DNA from: Paractinoplanes aksuensis
GTDB lineage: Bacteria > Actinomycetota > Actinomycetes > Mycobacteriales > Micromonosporaceae
DNA length: 64,000 nt
NCBI RefSeq assembly: GCF_024137025.1
Contig: NZ_JAMYJR010000003.1
Location: forward strand, 62,001-126,000
Direction of reading: 5' to 3'
In this document: piece by piece, positions 34,917 through 43,993 of the stretch
How positions within the stretch are numbered: the first letter of the stretch is position 1
Layout of the letters: each line of letters opens with the position of its first letter
Notes under the pieces: model-generated
Database searches by the model: none
Told to the model about the DNA's origin: nothing
What the model saw: the letters and a program-made list of their open reading frames with translations, nothing else
Position numbers and translations under genes: made by a program

Positions 34917-35324
34917 TCAGGAGTCGAGGAAGCGGCTCGAGCCGAGGATCTTGGTGACCGTGACCTCGATGGCCACGCGCGCCGGGTTGGGGCGGGGCGT
35001 GCGGTAGCGGGCGGCGTAACGCTCGACGGCTTCGGCCACCGCGTCGGGGTCGTCGCGCACCACGGCCAGGCCCTCGACGGTGGCCCAGCGCGGGCCCTCG
35101 ACCTGGCAGATCGCCACCCGTGTCTGACCGGCGCGGACGTGCCGGACGTGGGCCGACGTGGAGGACGAGATGACCCGGGCCAGGCCGGCCGCCGGGTCGA
35201 GGGTGGCGCCGACCGCGACCACGTGCGGCGAGCCGTCCGCGCGCAGCGTGGTCAGCGTGCACAGGTGCCGCTCGGTCCAGAACTCCAGCAGCTCAGGGTG
35301 GTCGATCTTGACGCGGCCGCTCAT
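34917..35324 (-). CDS. PPOX-class F420/FMN-dependent protein
   Basis: A 135-residue split-barrel flavin- or F420-binding protein of the PPOX class (actinobacterial TIGR03618-like). Recognisable segments are HLCTLTTLRADGSPHVVAVG at 19-38, VRHVRAGQTRVAICQVEGP in the middle and the helical AVAEAVERYAARYRTPRPNP near the end. Relatives reduce or bind small molecules such as biliverdin or unsaturated esters; the substrate here is unknown. It converges on the DUF1905 gene with a 30-bp gap. It starts at ATG 35324. Confidence 0.85.
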   Translation of the reverse strand: MSGRVKIDHPELLEFWTERHLCTLTTLRADGSPHVVAVGATLDPAAGLARVISSSTSAHVRHVRAGQTRVAICQVEGPRWATVEGLAVVRDDPDAVAEAVERYAARYRTPRPNPARVAIEVTVTKILGSSRFLDS

Positions 35325-35427
35325 CGGGGGCCCGCCCCGCGGTTTCGGATGCTCACCCGATCATGATGTGGGCCGGGCCGCGACGAGCCGCAACCGGGGT
35401 GCGGCGAACTGCGGAACAGCGGCGGGG

Positions 35428-36840
35428 TCAGGCGGTCTGAGCCGGGAGGATGCCCTGGCGGACGGCGGCGGAGAGCTCGGCGTGGTCCCGTTCGACCTGG
35501 TCGGCGTACGTGCGGGCGAAGCGACTCAAAGCGTCGGCCATCTTGCTGCTGCCGCCGATGTAGCCCGCGATCATCGAGGCCCCGCTGGTGCGGGCGTGCG
35601 ACTTGGCCAGCAGGTAGCCGCAGATGCCCGCGTAGTCGCCCAGGGCCGGCGCGTCGATGCCCTCGACGACGATCGCGCCCTTCATGTCGCGGAACTGCCG
35701 CACATAGAACTGCATGTCACCGACCGTGGCCCAGCCCAGGAGCGGATCCGACACCGTCTGCAGCGCCTGCTGATACTCGACCACCCGCTGCCCCTGGTGC
35801 CGGTGCCAGGCCGCGTCGCCGTGCTGGTGGTGCGCCACGACCGACCGCCGGGCCTGCTTGAGCTGCAGGAACAGCACGTCCGAAGAGCTCGAACCCTCGC
35901 ACAAGGCCACGTACGCCCGGAGCCCGACCGACCCCACGCCGACCACCTTGTGTGCGATGTCGACGATCCGGTAACCGGCCAGGATGCGCGCCCAGTGCGG
36001 CGGCAACGTGTTCAGGTAGCCGTCCAGCGCCTCGGCCAGCAGCTCCCGTTCGCCGTCGCTGGGCCGGGTGATCAGCGGCGGCTCCTCGACCAGGCGGGCC
36101 GTGCCGTCGTGCCGTTCGGTGAAGCGGGGGAGCGCCCGGTCGCTGGTGCGGCGGCGGGCCCGGCGGGCGGCCCGGTCGATCTCGGCCCGGAAGCTGGGCC
36201 GCGACGCCGCCGAGCGCAGCCGGTCGACGTCCATCTGGGCGAACGAGCGGGCCAGCAGCGGCTGGTCGGCCAGGTGCTGGATCTGCAGCTGGTATTCCTC
36301 GACGCAGTGCCGCACGGCGTCGGCGCAGGCGTGCTCCTTGAAGCCGTTCTGCCGGCCGGCCACGTACACGCTGGTCACGAGCCGGCGCAGGTCCCACTCC
36401 CAGGCGCCGGGGTGGGCCTCGTCGAAGTCGTTGAGGTCGAACACCAGCTCGCGCTCGGGCGAGGCGTAGAAGCCGAAGTTGCCCAGGTGGGCGTCGCCGC
36501 AGATGACCGGGGTGATGCCGGTCGCGGGCAGGGTGGCGAAGTCGTCGGCCATCACGTTGGCCGAACCCCGCAGGTACGCGTAGGGCGAGGCGATCATCCG
36601 GCCGACCCGCACAGGTACGAGCCAGGGCTGCCGGCCCGCATTGGCCCGCTGGATCTGGGTGACCGGGTCGACCCGGGTCGCCGGCGCCGACCAGTGCGCC
36701 ATGTCGGACCGGTGCGCGCGTTCGCGCAGTGACCGGCCCAACTCGTACCGCTCGGCCCGGGGGCGCGCGGGGAGCCGCAACGAGGCGAAGCCCTCGTCGA
36801 CGGCGCTCTCGAGGACGACGTGCCCGGTTGCTGGTTCCAT
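35428..36840 (-). CDS. DUF2252-family protein (kinase-like)
   Basis: A 470-residue DUF2252 protein. The conserved blocks are GDAHLGNFG (115-123), resembling the catalytic loop of aminoglycoside-type kinases, and VFDLNDFDEAHPG (133-145), resembling the metal-binding Asp loop, plus DIAHKVVGVGSVGLRAYVAL later on. The activity of the family is unproven; phosphotransfer is only an inference from these motifs. The ATG at 36840 is chosen because it lies 7 nt after a TAGGGT -10; an upstream in-frame ATG at 36849 would add three residues. It stands alone. Confidence 0.85.
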   Translation of the reverse strand: MEPATGHVVLESAVDEGFASLRLPARPRAERYELGRSLRERAHRSDMAHWSAPATRVDPVTQIQRANAGRQPWLVPVRVGRMIASPYAYLRGSANVMADDFATLPATGITPVICGDAHLGNFGFYASPERELVFDLNDFDEAHPGAWEWDLRRLVTSVYVAGRQNGFKEHACADAVRHCVEEYQLQIQHLADQPLLARSFAQMDVDRLRSAASRPSFRAEIDRAARRARRRTSDRALPRFTERHDGTARLVEEPPLITRPSDGERELLAEALDGYLNTLPPHWARILAGYRIVDIAHKVVGVGSVGLRAYVALCEGSSSSDVLFLQLKQARRSVVAHHQHGDAAWHRHQGQRVVEYQQALQTVSDPLLGWATVGDMQFYVRQFRDMKGAIVVEGIDAPALGDYAGICGYLLAKSHARTSGASMIAGYIGGSSKMADALSRFARTYADQVERDHAELSAAVRQGILPAQTA

Positions 36841-36847
36841 CACGGCC

Positions 36848-36853
36848 ACCCTA
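36848..36853 (-). promoter_or_regulatory. Candidate -10 of the DUF2252 gene
   Basis: TAGGGT on the minus strand, 7 nt before the ATG at 36840, the leaderless arrangement. Confidence 0.5.
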
Positions 36854-36984
36854 AACGCAGAGGTGGGAGGGCTATGAGGTCCAGTACTCCTCGATCAGGT
36901 TAACGTTCGTTCAACACCCGGTGTCAGAACGTGGTCGCGCACCGGAACGTCGAGACCGTGGCCAGGCCGGACGCCGGCGCCTCG

Positions 36985-38220
36985 TCAGCGGGCCGCGACC
37001 AGGCCGAACGTCGACGGTGCGACCGAGGGAAACACCCCGTCGAGGGACCCGAGCCCGCAGCGCTTCTGCAGGATTTCGCCGATCACGGACCGGTAGTCGG
37101 TGGTCACCGCCAGGTCGCCCGCCACGAGCGCGGCCGGGGCCAGGCCGGGCCATTTCGCGTACACCTGACCGCCCTTGACCCCGCCGCCGAGCAGCAGCAT
37201 CGCGTTGCCGTGCCCGTGGTCGACCCCGCGTGAGCCGTTCTCCTGCACACGGCGGCCGAACTCGCTGATCGTCAGCAGGGTCACCGAGTTCATGCCCTCG
37301 GGGCCGAGGTCGGCCGCGAACGCCGCCAGGGCCAGGGCCAGGTCGGTCAGGTTGTCGTACATCCGCTGGCCCTTGACGGCCGGACCGAGCCCCTCGTGCA
37401 TGTCCCAGTCACCGCAGTCGACCGCGGCCGTGGCCAGGCCGACCTTGGCCTTGATCAGCCGGGCCACGTCGCGCAGCGCCCCGCCCAGCTCGGTCGCGGG
37501 ATAAACAGCGCCGTTGGCCGGGGTGTACGTGGCCGAGCGCACCGCGGCCGAGGCCGTCAGCGCTTTGTCGGCGGCCAGGGCGGGCGCGGCCTGCAGCGCG
37601 GGCGCGTCGGCGTACATGGCCCGCAGCGCCGCCGCCCGCGGGCGGGACGCGGAGTCGCCGGCCAGCGTGAACTTGTCGATCCCGGCCATCGAGACCGACG
37701 GCGTGGGCCCGGCGAACAGGCGGTCGGGCATGGCCGCGCCGACCGAGACCCCGGCCAGGGCCCCGGTCGCCCCGGTCGCGCCCAGCATGCGGCCCAGCCA
37801 GCCCGTGCGCAGCGAGGTGCCGGGGGCGGCGTTCTCCATCGCCTCCATGGCCGCGAAGTGTGAGCGGGTCGGGTTGGACTGGCCGACCGCGTGCACCCCG
37901 GCCAGTTTGCCGCTCTTCCACAGGGGCAGCAGCGGGGCCAGCGCCGGGTGCAGGCCGAAACTGCCGTCGCCGGCGATGACCTGGGCCTTGGGCACGGCGA
38001 TGCCGGGGCGCGCCTTGTAGTAGTCGGGGTCGCCGATCGGGGCCAGGGCCGACAGCCCGTCGAAGCCCCCGTGCAGCGACAGCACGACCAGCGTGTCGCC
38101 GGTGTAACCGGGCGCCGCGTACGCGAGCTGGGTCGACACCCCCGCGCCGGCCAGCCCGGTCAGGGCGGCCGCGCCGAGCAGCCCACGCCGCGAAAGCGTC
38201 TTCTCACCGCAATCGAACAT
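36985..38220 (-). CDS. DUF1501-family Tat-exported protein
   Basis: A 411-residue secreted protein. A twin-arginine signal (SRRGLLGAAALTGLAGAG) is at residues 10-30. The DUF1501 domain, distantly related to the alkaline phosphatase/sulfatase superfamily, shows LVVLSLHGGFDGLSALAPIG, a middle DCGDWDMHEG and a late EFGRRVQENGSRGVDHGHGN, the family's metal-site-like motifs. The function of these proteins is not established. It begins 6 bp after the DUF1800 stop; the two are a widely conserved pair and should be co-expressed. Confidence 0.9.
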   Translation of the reverse strand: MFDCGEKTLSRRGLLGAAALTGLAGAGVSTQLAYAAPGYTGDTLVVLSLHGGFDGLSALAPIGDPDYYKARPGIAVPKAQVIAGDGSFGLHPALAPLLPLWKSGKLAGVHAVGQSNPTRSHFAAMEAMENAAPGTSLRTGWLGRMLGATGATGALAGVSVGAAMPDRLFAGPTPSVSMAGIDKFTLAGDSASRPRAAALRAMYADAPALQAAPALAADKALTASAAVRSATYTPANGAVYPATELGGALRDVARLIKAKVGLATAAVDCGDWDMHEGLGPAVKGQRMYDNLTDLALALAAFAADLGPEGMNSVTLLTISEFGRRVQENGSRGVDHGHGNAMLLLGGGVKGGQVYAKWPGLAPAALVAGDLAVTTDYRSVIGEILQKRCGLGSLDGVFPSVAPSTFGLVAAR

Positions 38221-38226
38221 CAGTGA

Positions 38227-39738
38227 TCACCTCAGCTGGAAGGACGGCGCGTCGAGGACCAGCGCGATCAGGTACGGCGCGTGGCCGGCGAGCGACTTGT
38301 CGGATGCGGTCAGAGGACTGGTCGGCAGCTTGCCCGCGACGCTGAGCACGGCGGCCGTGTGCGCGGCCGGCAGCTTGACCCCGATCAGGCGTACGGCCAA
38401 AGCGTCGACCAACCCGCCGTAAGTGCCCGGCAGGGCCGGGACCAGCGACTTCAGCATGTCGGCCGGTCGCACCAAGGAAGTGGGGTACCAGCCGGCGGCC
38501 AGGTTGAGGTGGTTGTTGCAGCGCATCAGGAAGCCGGACGGCGACGCCCAGGCCGCGGCCACGTCGGGGAAGCCGTTGGGCGGGCTCCACCGGAACGGCG
38601 CGTTACCCGCGTTGACCAGGCCGTTGTACAGCGCATCGAGGGCCTTGACGCCCGAGGACTCCGGTCCCAGCCCGAGCGTCCGGATCGTCGCGATCAGGTC
38701 CTCGAACGGCGTCCGTGCCTTCTGCCCGAAAGCCGCCGCGAACTCGGGCGAGGTGAACAGGGCCTTCAGCACGGGCTTGATCGCCGTGCCGTTGTCCAGG
38801 TAGACCTTGGCCAGCTTGCTGACCAGCGACGCCGGCGCCTCGTCGGCCACGAACCGCTGGCACAGCTTGACGGCCAGACGCTGCGCGGTGGCGGGGTGCC
38901 GGGCCAGGTGGTCGGCGAACGCCAGCGCCGCCGCCTCGCCCCCGGCCGGGGTGGCGTTGGCGTGCTTGAACCCGACGATCTCGACCGCACCGACGATGTG
39001 GCGGGAACCTTCGTACACGTACGAGCCATTGCTGTTGACGGTGAGGCCGGTGAGCAGCCGGGCCGCCGCATAGACGTCCTGCTCGGTGTAGACCAGGCCG
39101 ACGGTGTGCAGCTCCATCAGCTCACGCGCGTAGTTCTCGTTGGGGTGGGCCTTGGTCGACGAGCGGTTGTCGAGGTAGGTCAGCATCGCCGGGTGCTTCA
39201 TCGACGCCTTGAGCATGTCGGCGAACGTGCCGAACGCGTGCTTGCGGATGACCTGGGTGTCGTAGTCGGAACGGCTGTCCCAGACACCGCTGGAGGGCGC
39301 GGCCACGTGCAGGTGGTTGGCCCAGAACGCGACAGTGACCTCGAACAGCTGCCGGTTGCTCCACGCGGCGCGGGCCACCGCGGCCCGGCCCAGCTGCTTG
39401 AACGCGTCGTACGAGTTCTTGGCGATCGACGAGCGCACGGTGGCGATGCTCGCGCCGGCCAGCGGCAGCCGCGCGACGAGCTTGTCGCAGGCGGCGTCCT
39501 CGATCGCGGACGGGTTGAGCTGCCGGTCGAGCCAGCCGTTGACGCCCAGCTTGGCCGCCTCGGCCAGCGTGGCCGGGGTGGGGCCGAAGGTGGCCCGGCG
39601 CAGCAGGTGCGCGAACGGGTCGGCCGAGACCAACTGGGCGGAGCTCAAGGCGGTCGGGGCAGCGGCGGCCGGAGCGGCCACGGCGGTGGCGACAGCAGTG
39701 GCGGCACCGGCGGCGAGAAGCGTGCGTCGGGTCGTCAT
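38227..39738 (-). CDS. DUF1800-family Tat-exported protein
   Basis: A 503-residue exported protein with a signal peptide starting MTTRRTLLAAGAAT (twin arginine). The DUF1800 domain carries AHLLRRATFGPTPATLAEA near 44-62, VAFWANHLHV, the hallmark HPNENYARELMELHTVG and FSPPN-like RWSPPNGFPDV. No enzymatic activity is established; it is nearly always next to DUF1501 genes, as here. The ATG at 39738 begins the signal peptide. Confidence 0.9.
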   Translation of the reverse strand: MTTRRTLLAAGAATAVATAVAAPAAAAPTALSSAQLVSADPFAHLLRRATFGPTPATLAEAAKLGVNGWLDRQLNPSAIEDAACDKLVARLPLAGASIATVRSSIAKNSYDAFKQLGRAAVARAAWSNRQLFEVTVAFWANHLHVAAPSSGVWDSRSDYDTQVIRKHAFGTFADMLKASMKHPAMLTYLDNRSSTKAHPNENYARELMELHTVGLVYTEQDVYAAARLLTGLTVNSNGSYVYEGSRHIVGAVEIVGFKHANATPAGGEAAALAFADHLARHPATAQRLAVKLCQRFVADEAPASLVSKLAKVYLDNGTAIKPVLKALFTSPEFAAAFGQKARTPFEDLIATIRTLGLGPESSGVKALDALYNGLVNAGNAPFRWSPPNGFPDVAAAWASPSGFLMRCNNHLNLAAGWYPTSLVRPADMLKSLVPALPGTYGGLVDALAVRLIGVKLPAAHTAAVLSVAGKLPTSPLTASDKSLAGHAPYLIALVLDAPSFQLR

Positions 39739-39840
39739 GCCAGATTGTTCGACCCGCCCCGGCCGGTCCGTCGCGGCTGCAACCATGACTAACGGACCCG
39801 CAATCCGCCCGCACCCGTACCGCCGGGGCGAAGTCGGACG

Positions 39841-39846
39841 TACGCT
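39841..39846 (+). promoter_or_regulatory. Candidate -10 of the ROK gene
   Basis: TACGCT, 7 nt, then the GTG at 39854; leaderless arrangement. It lies in the gap divergent from the DUF1800 gene. Confidence 0.5.
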
Positions 39847-39853
39847 CACCGGT

Positions 39854-40897
39854 GTGGATCAGGTTGAATCGGTACGGACCCCCGCCTCCTGGGTCGTCGT
39901 CGGTCTCGACAACGGCGGCACCTGCAACAACGCCACGGTGCTGGACGCCACGGGGCGATATCTGGTCGACAGCCTCGTCGAGAATCCGAGCCTGGTCACC
40001 GACGGCCCGGAATCGGCGATCGAGCAGCTGGCCGGCGCCTTCCACAACATTCTCGAGCTGACCCGCACCCCGCTGACCTTGGTCCGCGCGGTCGGGCTCG
40101 ACACCCCCGGGCCGGCCAGCGCCCAGGGCGTCATCTCGTCCAAGGGCGCGACCAACTTCAGCATGGTGTCGTGGCACGGCTTCGACATCCGCAGCGCGCT
40201 CGAGGCCCGCATCGGTCTGCCCGTCTTCTATCTGAACGACGCCAACGCGGCCGCCCTGTACGCCCACCACCAGCTCTTCGGGGCCGAGGCGATGACCAAG
40301 TCGTCGGTCGCGGCGATCGTCGGCACGGGTCTGGGCGGCGGCGTCGTCGAGGACGGCAAGGTGGTCAGCGGGGCCGCGGGCATGGCCGGCGAGCTCGGCC
40401 ACGTGCAGATCCCGCTGCACGGCGTGCTCGAGGTCGGTCAGCCGGTACCCGAGTGCAACTGCGGTTTCACCGGCGACGTGGAAAGCATCGCGTCGCTCAC
40501 CGGCATCAAGAAGAACCTCCTGCCGTACTGGCTGACCCGTTTCCCCGACCACCCGCTGGCCGCCGAGCCCCTGCCGCAGGCGGCGAAGCAATTGCGGTCG
40601 TACGCGGAAAAGGAGGACCCGCTGGCCCTCGCCGTCTTCGGGCAGCAGGCCAAGGCCATCGGCAAGTTGTTCACGATCGCCGCCAACTTCACCGACCCGG
40701 ACGCCTACCTGCTGGGCGGCGGTGTCGTCGAGGCCTCCCCGAAGTTCCGGCAGTGGTTCCTCAACACGGTCCGCGAGAGCACCGAGCTGCGGGCCGAGCA
40801 GCAGGCCGCCGCCACCTTCGCCCTGGTCGCCGATCTCGACATGGCCGGCGCCCGCGGCGCCGCCGTGGCCGCCCTGGAGGCCGTTCAGCCCAGCTGA
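39854..40897 (+). CDS. ROK-family sugar kinase-like protein
   Basis: A 347-residue ROK protein. The ATP-binding motif VVGLDNGGTCNNATVLD is at the start, the sugar-binding YLNDANAAALYAHH in the middle and the second ATP motif AIVGTGLGGGVVEDG after it. The zinc motif CxCGxxGCxE of the family reads CNCGFTGDVE at 201-210, so the third Cys is replaced by Asp208. There is no DNA-binding domain, so it is a kinase rather than a repressor. The substrate, perhaps glucose, is not shown by the sequence. The gene ends at a strong terminator. Confidence 0.85.
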   Translation: MDQVESVRTPASWVVVGLDNGGTCNNATVLDATGRYLVDSLVENPSLVTDGPESAIEQLAGAFHNILELTRTPLTLVRAVGLDTPGPASAQGVISSKGATNFSMVSWHGFDIRSALEARIGLPVFYLNDANAAALYAHHQLFGAEAMTKSSVAAIVGTGLGGGVVEDGKVVSGAAGMAGELGHVQIPLHGVLEVGQPVPECNCGFTGDVESIASLTGIKKNLLPYWLTRFPDHPLAAEPLPQAAKQLRSYAEKEDPLALAVFGQQAKAIGKLFTIAANFTDPDAYLLGGGVVEASPKFRQWFLNTVRESTELRAEQQAAATFALVADLDMAGARGAAVAALEAVQPS

Positions 40898-40911
40898 TCA
40901 CCGCGTACGCG

Positions 40912-40946
40912 AAAGCCGCCCCGGACCGGTTCCGGGGCGGCTTTTT
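40912..40946 (+). terminator. Intrinsic terminator after the ROK gene
   Basis: Perfect 14-bp stem, 40912-40925 with 40931-40944 (aaagccgccccgga and tccggggcggcttt), 5-nt loop, and a run of five T. Confidence 0.93.
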
Positions 40947-41059
40947 GTCACCTGTGTTTCGCCCTATCGACATATGTAGATATTGACGATCGTCTTCAGT
41001 AACGTCGGCGGTGCCGTTGGGTGGCCGGGGGGCCGCCGACGAGCTGAAGGGGGAAATAG

Positions 41060-43042
41060 ATGCGACGAAGCATCGCGACCGTCTCCGTGGCGGTTCTCGG
41101 TCTCGCGTTGATCACGCCCGGGGCCGCGCAGGCGGGGCCGCAGGCTCTTGCGCCGTCCGGCGACAAGCTGAGCCCGGCCGACCAGGCCTCGCTCGCGGCC
41201 GGGGTCGGCATCGCGCCCAAGGCGCCGTACGGGTCGAAGCCCAAGGGCCCGAACCCGTACCTGGCCGAGGTGGCCGATCCGGCCAAGGTGGACTACTCGG
41301 GCTGGGCCAACTACATGAAGACCCAGTCCAAGGCCAAGGCGGCCACGCGCGACAAGGCCGCAAAGTCGGCGGCCGTCAAGGCCGCGGCGGCCAAGCCCGC
41401 GGTCGTGGTCGACGAGGACGAACTGCCCGGCTCCTCCGGCGGCAACGACGTCCCGGTCAACGCGCAGCGGATCAACGGCTACGGCACCGGCGCCAACCAG
41501 TTCCCGAACATCCGGATCCTGGGCAGCCTGGACAACGAGGTCGTCAGCACGCCGACCGTGGCCGCCGCGCCCGAGGACAACGGCGCGATCCCGCTGGCCG
41601 GCCCGACCGGGATCGGCGTCGGCACCCAGAGCGGCGCGGTCATCACCTCGCAGATCGGCGACGGCCCGCACGGGCGGCAGACCGGCGACGGCAGCAACGA
41701 CTTCGACTTCTACAAGCTCACCGCGCCCGCCGGCAAGGTGCTGACCCTGTCGACGGCCACGCCGACCGGTCCGCTGGACACGGTGCTGCAGCTGTTCACG
41801 CCGGACGGCACCCTGGTCGCGGTCAACGACGACTTCTCCGGGGTCGACAGCCGCATCGTCTACCGCGTGCCGGCCACCGGCGACTACTACCTCGCGGTCG
41901 CGGCCTACGGCGGCCTGCCCGCCGACCCGTTCGACTCGGGCAGTGGCGGCGGCATCGGCGATCCGACCCCGCCCACCGAGGGCCCGTACACGCTGACCCT
42001 GACCTCGGGCGGCGTGGACGAGGACTTCTACGCGATCAAGCTGCGGGCCGGTGACGTCATCGGCGGCTCGGTCACCGGCTCGGCGACCTACCTGACCGTC
42101 TACGACACCGAGCCGCGCGAGGTGCACGGGTCGCGTCAGGACGCGTCGTACATCTACCCGGTCGACTCGCCGCTGCCCGCCGGCGGCAACGCGGTCACCG
42201 ATTACGTGGCGACCAAGGCCGGCTGGCACTACGTCGGCGTGGCCAGTGGCTCCGGCGCCTACCAGATCACGGTCGAGGCGTACCGGCCGGTGCTGCAGGG
42301 GGCCAAGCCGCAGCAGACGCTGTACCTGGACTTCGACGGCGCCCGGGTCAACACCGGCGTCTTCGGTGGCGCCGGCAACCGTGACCTCTCGCCGCTGGCC
42401 GCGTTCCTGACCCGCTGGGGCCTGACCCGGGCCGACGAGGACGCGCTGATCGACGCCGTCGTCGCCGGGGTCACCGAGAACATCAAGCACGACCTCGAGG
42501 AGAGCGGCCTCAACCCCAAGTTCAAGGTCAAGATCGCCAACAGCAAGGACAACGCCGACCAGTGGGGCAAGGCCAACGTCAGCCGCGTCGTGGTCGGCGG
42601 CACCATCGACGAGTCGGGCGTCGACACGATCGGCATCGCCCAGAGCATCGACCCGGGCAACTTCGAGACCGAGGAGACCGCCCTGGTGCTGCTGGACGTG
42701 CTGAGCGAGCCCGCGGGCTCGTCGCCGGCGTCGCTCAACTCGTACCTGACCAGCGAGAGCGACCGGCTCGCGTTCGTCGCCCAGGGCCTGGCCAACGTGA
42801 TCTCGCACGAGGCCGGTCACTTCTTCGGTGACTTCCACACCGACAACCAGGACGCGCTGCCCAACCTGATGGACGCGGGCGGCACCGGCTTCGGCACCCT
42901 GTTCGGGGTCGGGCCGGACGGCGTGGGCGGCACCGCGGACGACATCGACGTCGACTTCGGTGACAGCACGTTCCTGCCCGCCGAGGGCTTCGTCGGCACC
43001 GAGGACACCCTCGGCCGGATCGTCTTCGGCCTGACCAGCTAG
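41060..43042 (+). CDS. Secreted metzincin-like metalloprotease with PPC-type domains
   Basis: A 660-residue exported protein with a signal peptide (1-25), an Ala/Lys-rich propeptide-like region (to about 130), and two pre-peptidase C-terminal (PPC) type beta domains at about 210-330 and 330-412. The first contains DFDFYKLTAPAGKVLTLSTA and the second DEDFYAIKLRAGDVIGGSVT. A protease domain occupies 420-655. It contains HEAGHFFGDFH (583-593), the extended zinc motif HEXXHXXGXXH of metzincins, and a later LMDAGG that may be the Met-turn. The PPC domains precede the catalytic domain, unlike the usual order. The ATG follows a strong AAGGGGG site. The cleavage target is unknown. Confidence 0.85.
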   Translation: MRRSIATVSVAVLGLALITPGAAQAGPQALAPSGDKLSPADQASLAAGVGIAPKAPYGSKPKGPNPYLAEVADPAKVDYSGWANYMKTQSKAKAATRDKAAKSAAVKAAAAKPAVVVDEDELPGSSGGNDVPVNAQRINGYGTGANQFPNIRILGSLDNEVVSTPTVAAAPEDNGAIPLAGPTGIGVGTQSGAVITSQIGDGPHGRQTGDGSNDFDFYKLTAPAGKVLTLSTATPTGPLDTVLQLFTPDGTLVAVNDDFSGVDSRIVYRVPATGDYYLAVAAYGGLPADPFDSGSGGGIGDPTPPTEGPYTLTLTSGGVDEDFYAIKLRAGDVIGGSVTGSATYLTVYDTEPREVHGSRQDASYIYPVDSPLPAGGNAVTDYVATKAGWHYVGVASGSGAYQITVEAYRPVLQGAKPQQTLYLDFDGARVNTGVFGGAGNRDLSPLAAFLTRWGLTRADEDALIDAVVAGVTENIKHDLEESGLNPKFKVKIANSKDNADQWGKANVSRVVVGGTIDESGVDTIGIAQSIDPGNFETEETALVLLDVLSEPAGSSPASLNSYLTSESDRLAFVAQGLANVISHEAGHFFGDFHTDNQDALPNLMDAGGTGFGTLFGVGPDGVGGTADDIDVDFGDSTFLPAEGFVGTEDTLGRIVFGLTS

Positions 43043-43053
43043 AACACCGTACG

Positions 43054-43092
43054 GGAAACCGCCTTGGGGGTTAATCCTTCAGGGCGGTTTCC
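43054..43092. terminator. Bidirectional terminator between convergent genes
   Basis: A perfect 10-bp stem, ggaaaccgcc (43054-43063) with ggcggtttcc (43083-43092), between the protease gene and the STAS gene. It overlaps the last codons of the STAS gene. Confidence 0.7.
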
Positions 43093-43403
43093 ACGTCGGG
43101 GAACAGGGCCAGGTAGTCGGTCAGCCCCAGCGTGTCGAAGAGGCGGCGCAGGAAGCCCGACGGCGCGGCCAGCCGGACCCAGCCGTCCTTCTCCTGGGCC
43201 CGGCCGTGCGCGGTGACCAGGACGCCGACACCCATCGAGTCGCAGAAGTCGAGCCCCGACACGTCCACCACGACCCGGGGCGCGGGCCGGTCGACGAGAC
43301 GGGCCAGATTCGCCTTGAGCACGGGTGCGGTGTCGATGTCGAGGGAACCTCGCAGCACCAGCACGGCCGTGTTCGGCGGGTGGTGCGCGACCGAGACCTG
43401 CAT
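43071..43403 (-). CDS. STAS-domain anti-sigma-factor antagonist
   Basis: A 110-residue STAS protein of the SpoIIAA/RsbV type. The conserved phosphorylatable Ser56 is in FCDSMGVGVL after VVVDVSGLD. Such proteins bind a serine-kinase anti-sigma factor and free the sigma factor when unphosphorylated. No kinase or sigma gene is adjacent. The ATG at 43403 fits the usual family start; the frame is open further up to a GTG at 43466, but that codon overlaps a TAGGGT (-10-like) hexamer at 43465-43470, so the longer form is unlikely. Confidence 0.85.
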   Translation of the reverse strand: MQVSVAHHPPNTAVLVLRGSLDIDTAPVLKANLARLVDRPAPRVVVDVSGLDFCDSMGVGVLVTAHGRAQEKDGWVRLAAPSGFLRRLFDTLGLTDYLALFPDVETALKD

Positions 43404-43510
43404 GGGTGTGTCGCTTTCGGTGGAGATGTGCGGGGGACCGGTGGGTGGGACTTCGATGTCTCTCACCCTAGGGGAGACGATGCCCGATGGCCGAATCGCC
43501 TACTGGGCGG

Positions 43511-43516
43511 TAAGTT
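43511..43516 (+). promoter_or_regulatory. Candidate -10 of the peroxiredoxin gene
   Basis: TAAGTT, 6 nt, then the GTG at 43523. It is divergent from, and 40 bp away from, the TAGGGT of the STAS gene. Confidence 0.5.
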
Positions 43517-43522
43517 TGCCCG

Positions 43523-43993
43523 GTGAGCATCAAAGCGGGCGACGTCGTCGATGATTTCGAGCTTCCGGACCAGGACGGCACGCCGCGGCGGCTGAGCGCG
43601 CTGCTCGCCGACGGCCCGGTGGTGCTGTTCTTCTACCCGGCCGCCCTCAGCAGCGGCTGCACGGCCGAGGCCTGCAACTTCCGCGACCTGGCGGCCGAGT
43701 TCCGCGAGGCCGGCGCGCAGCGGGTCGGCATCAGCCGCGATCCGGTCGAGAAGCAGAAGCAGTTCTCGGACAAGCACGGCTTCGACTACCCGCTGCTCAG
43801 CGACCCCGACTACTCGGTCGCCTCGGCCCTGGGCGTCAAGCGCAAGCTGCCGCTGGGCCCGCTCAGCTCGAAGCGGATGACCTTCGTGATCGACACCGAC
43901 CGCTCGATCCTCGAGATCATCCACACCGAAACCAATATGAACGACCATGCGGCGAAGGCTCTGCAGACCCTCGCCGCGCGTAAACCCAGCTAA
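43523..43993 (+). CDS. Peroxiredoxin, PrxQ/BCP type
   Basis: A 156-residue thiol peroxidase, full length for the family. Peroxidatic Cys46 and resolving Cys51 are in SSGCTAEACNF, the five-residue spacing of PrxQ/BCP enzymes, and the active-site region begins VVLFFYPAALSSG. The usual Pro-x-x-x-Thr-x-x-Cys is changed to PAALSSGC, so Thr is replaced by Ser. It reduces peroxides, using thioredoxin for recycling. It overlaps the end of the opposing zwf gene by 4 bp. Confidence 0.9.
   Translation: MSIKAGDVVDDFELPDQDGTPRRLSALLADGPVVLFFYPAALSSGCTAEACNFRDLAAEFREAGAQRVGISRDPVEKQKQFSDKHGFDYPLLSDPDYSVASALGVKRKLPLGPLSSKRMTFVIDTDRSILEIIHTETNMNDHAAKALQTLAARKPS

Noticed and set aside
43404..43466. Longer start (GTG at 43466) of the STAS gene
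   Set aside because: The codon lies inside a TAGGGT hexamer likely to be the -10 element, and the extra residues are not part of the STAS fold.
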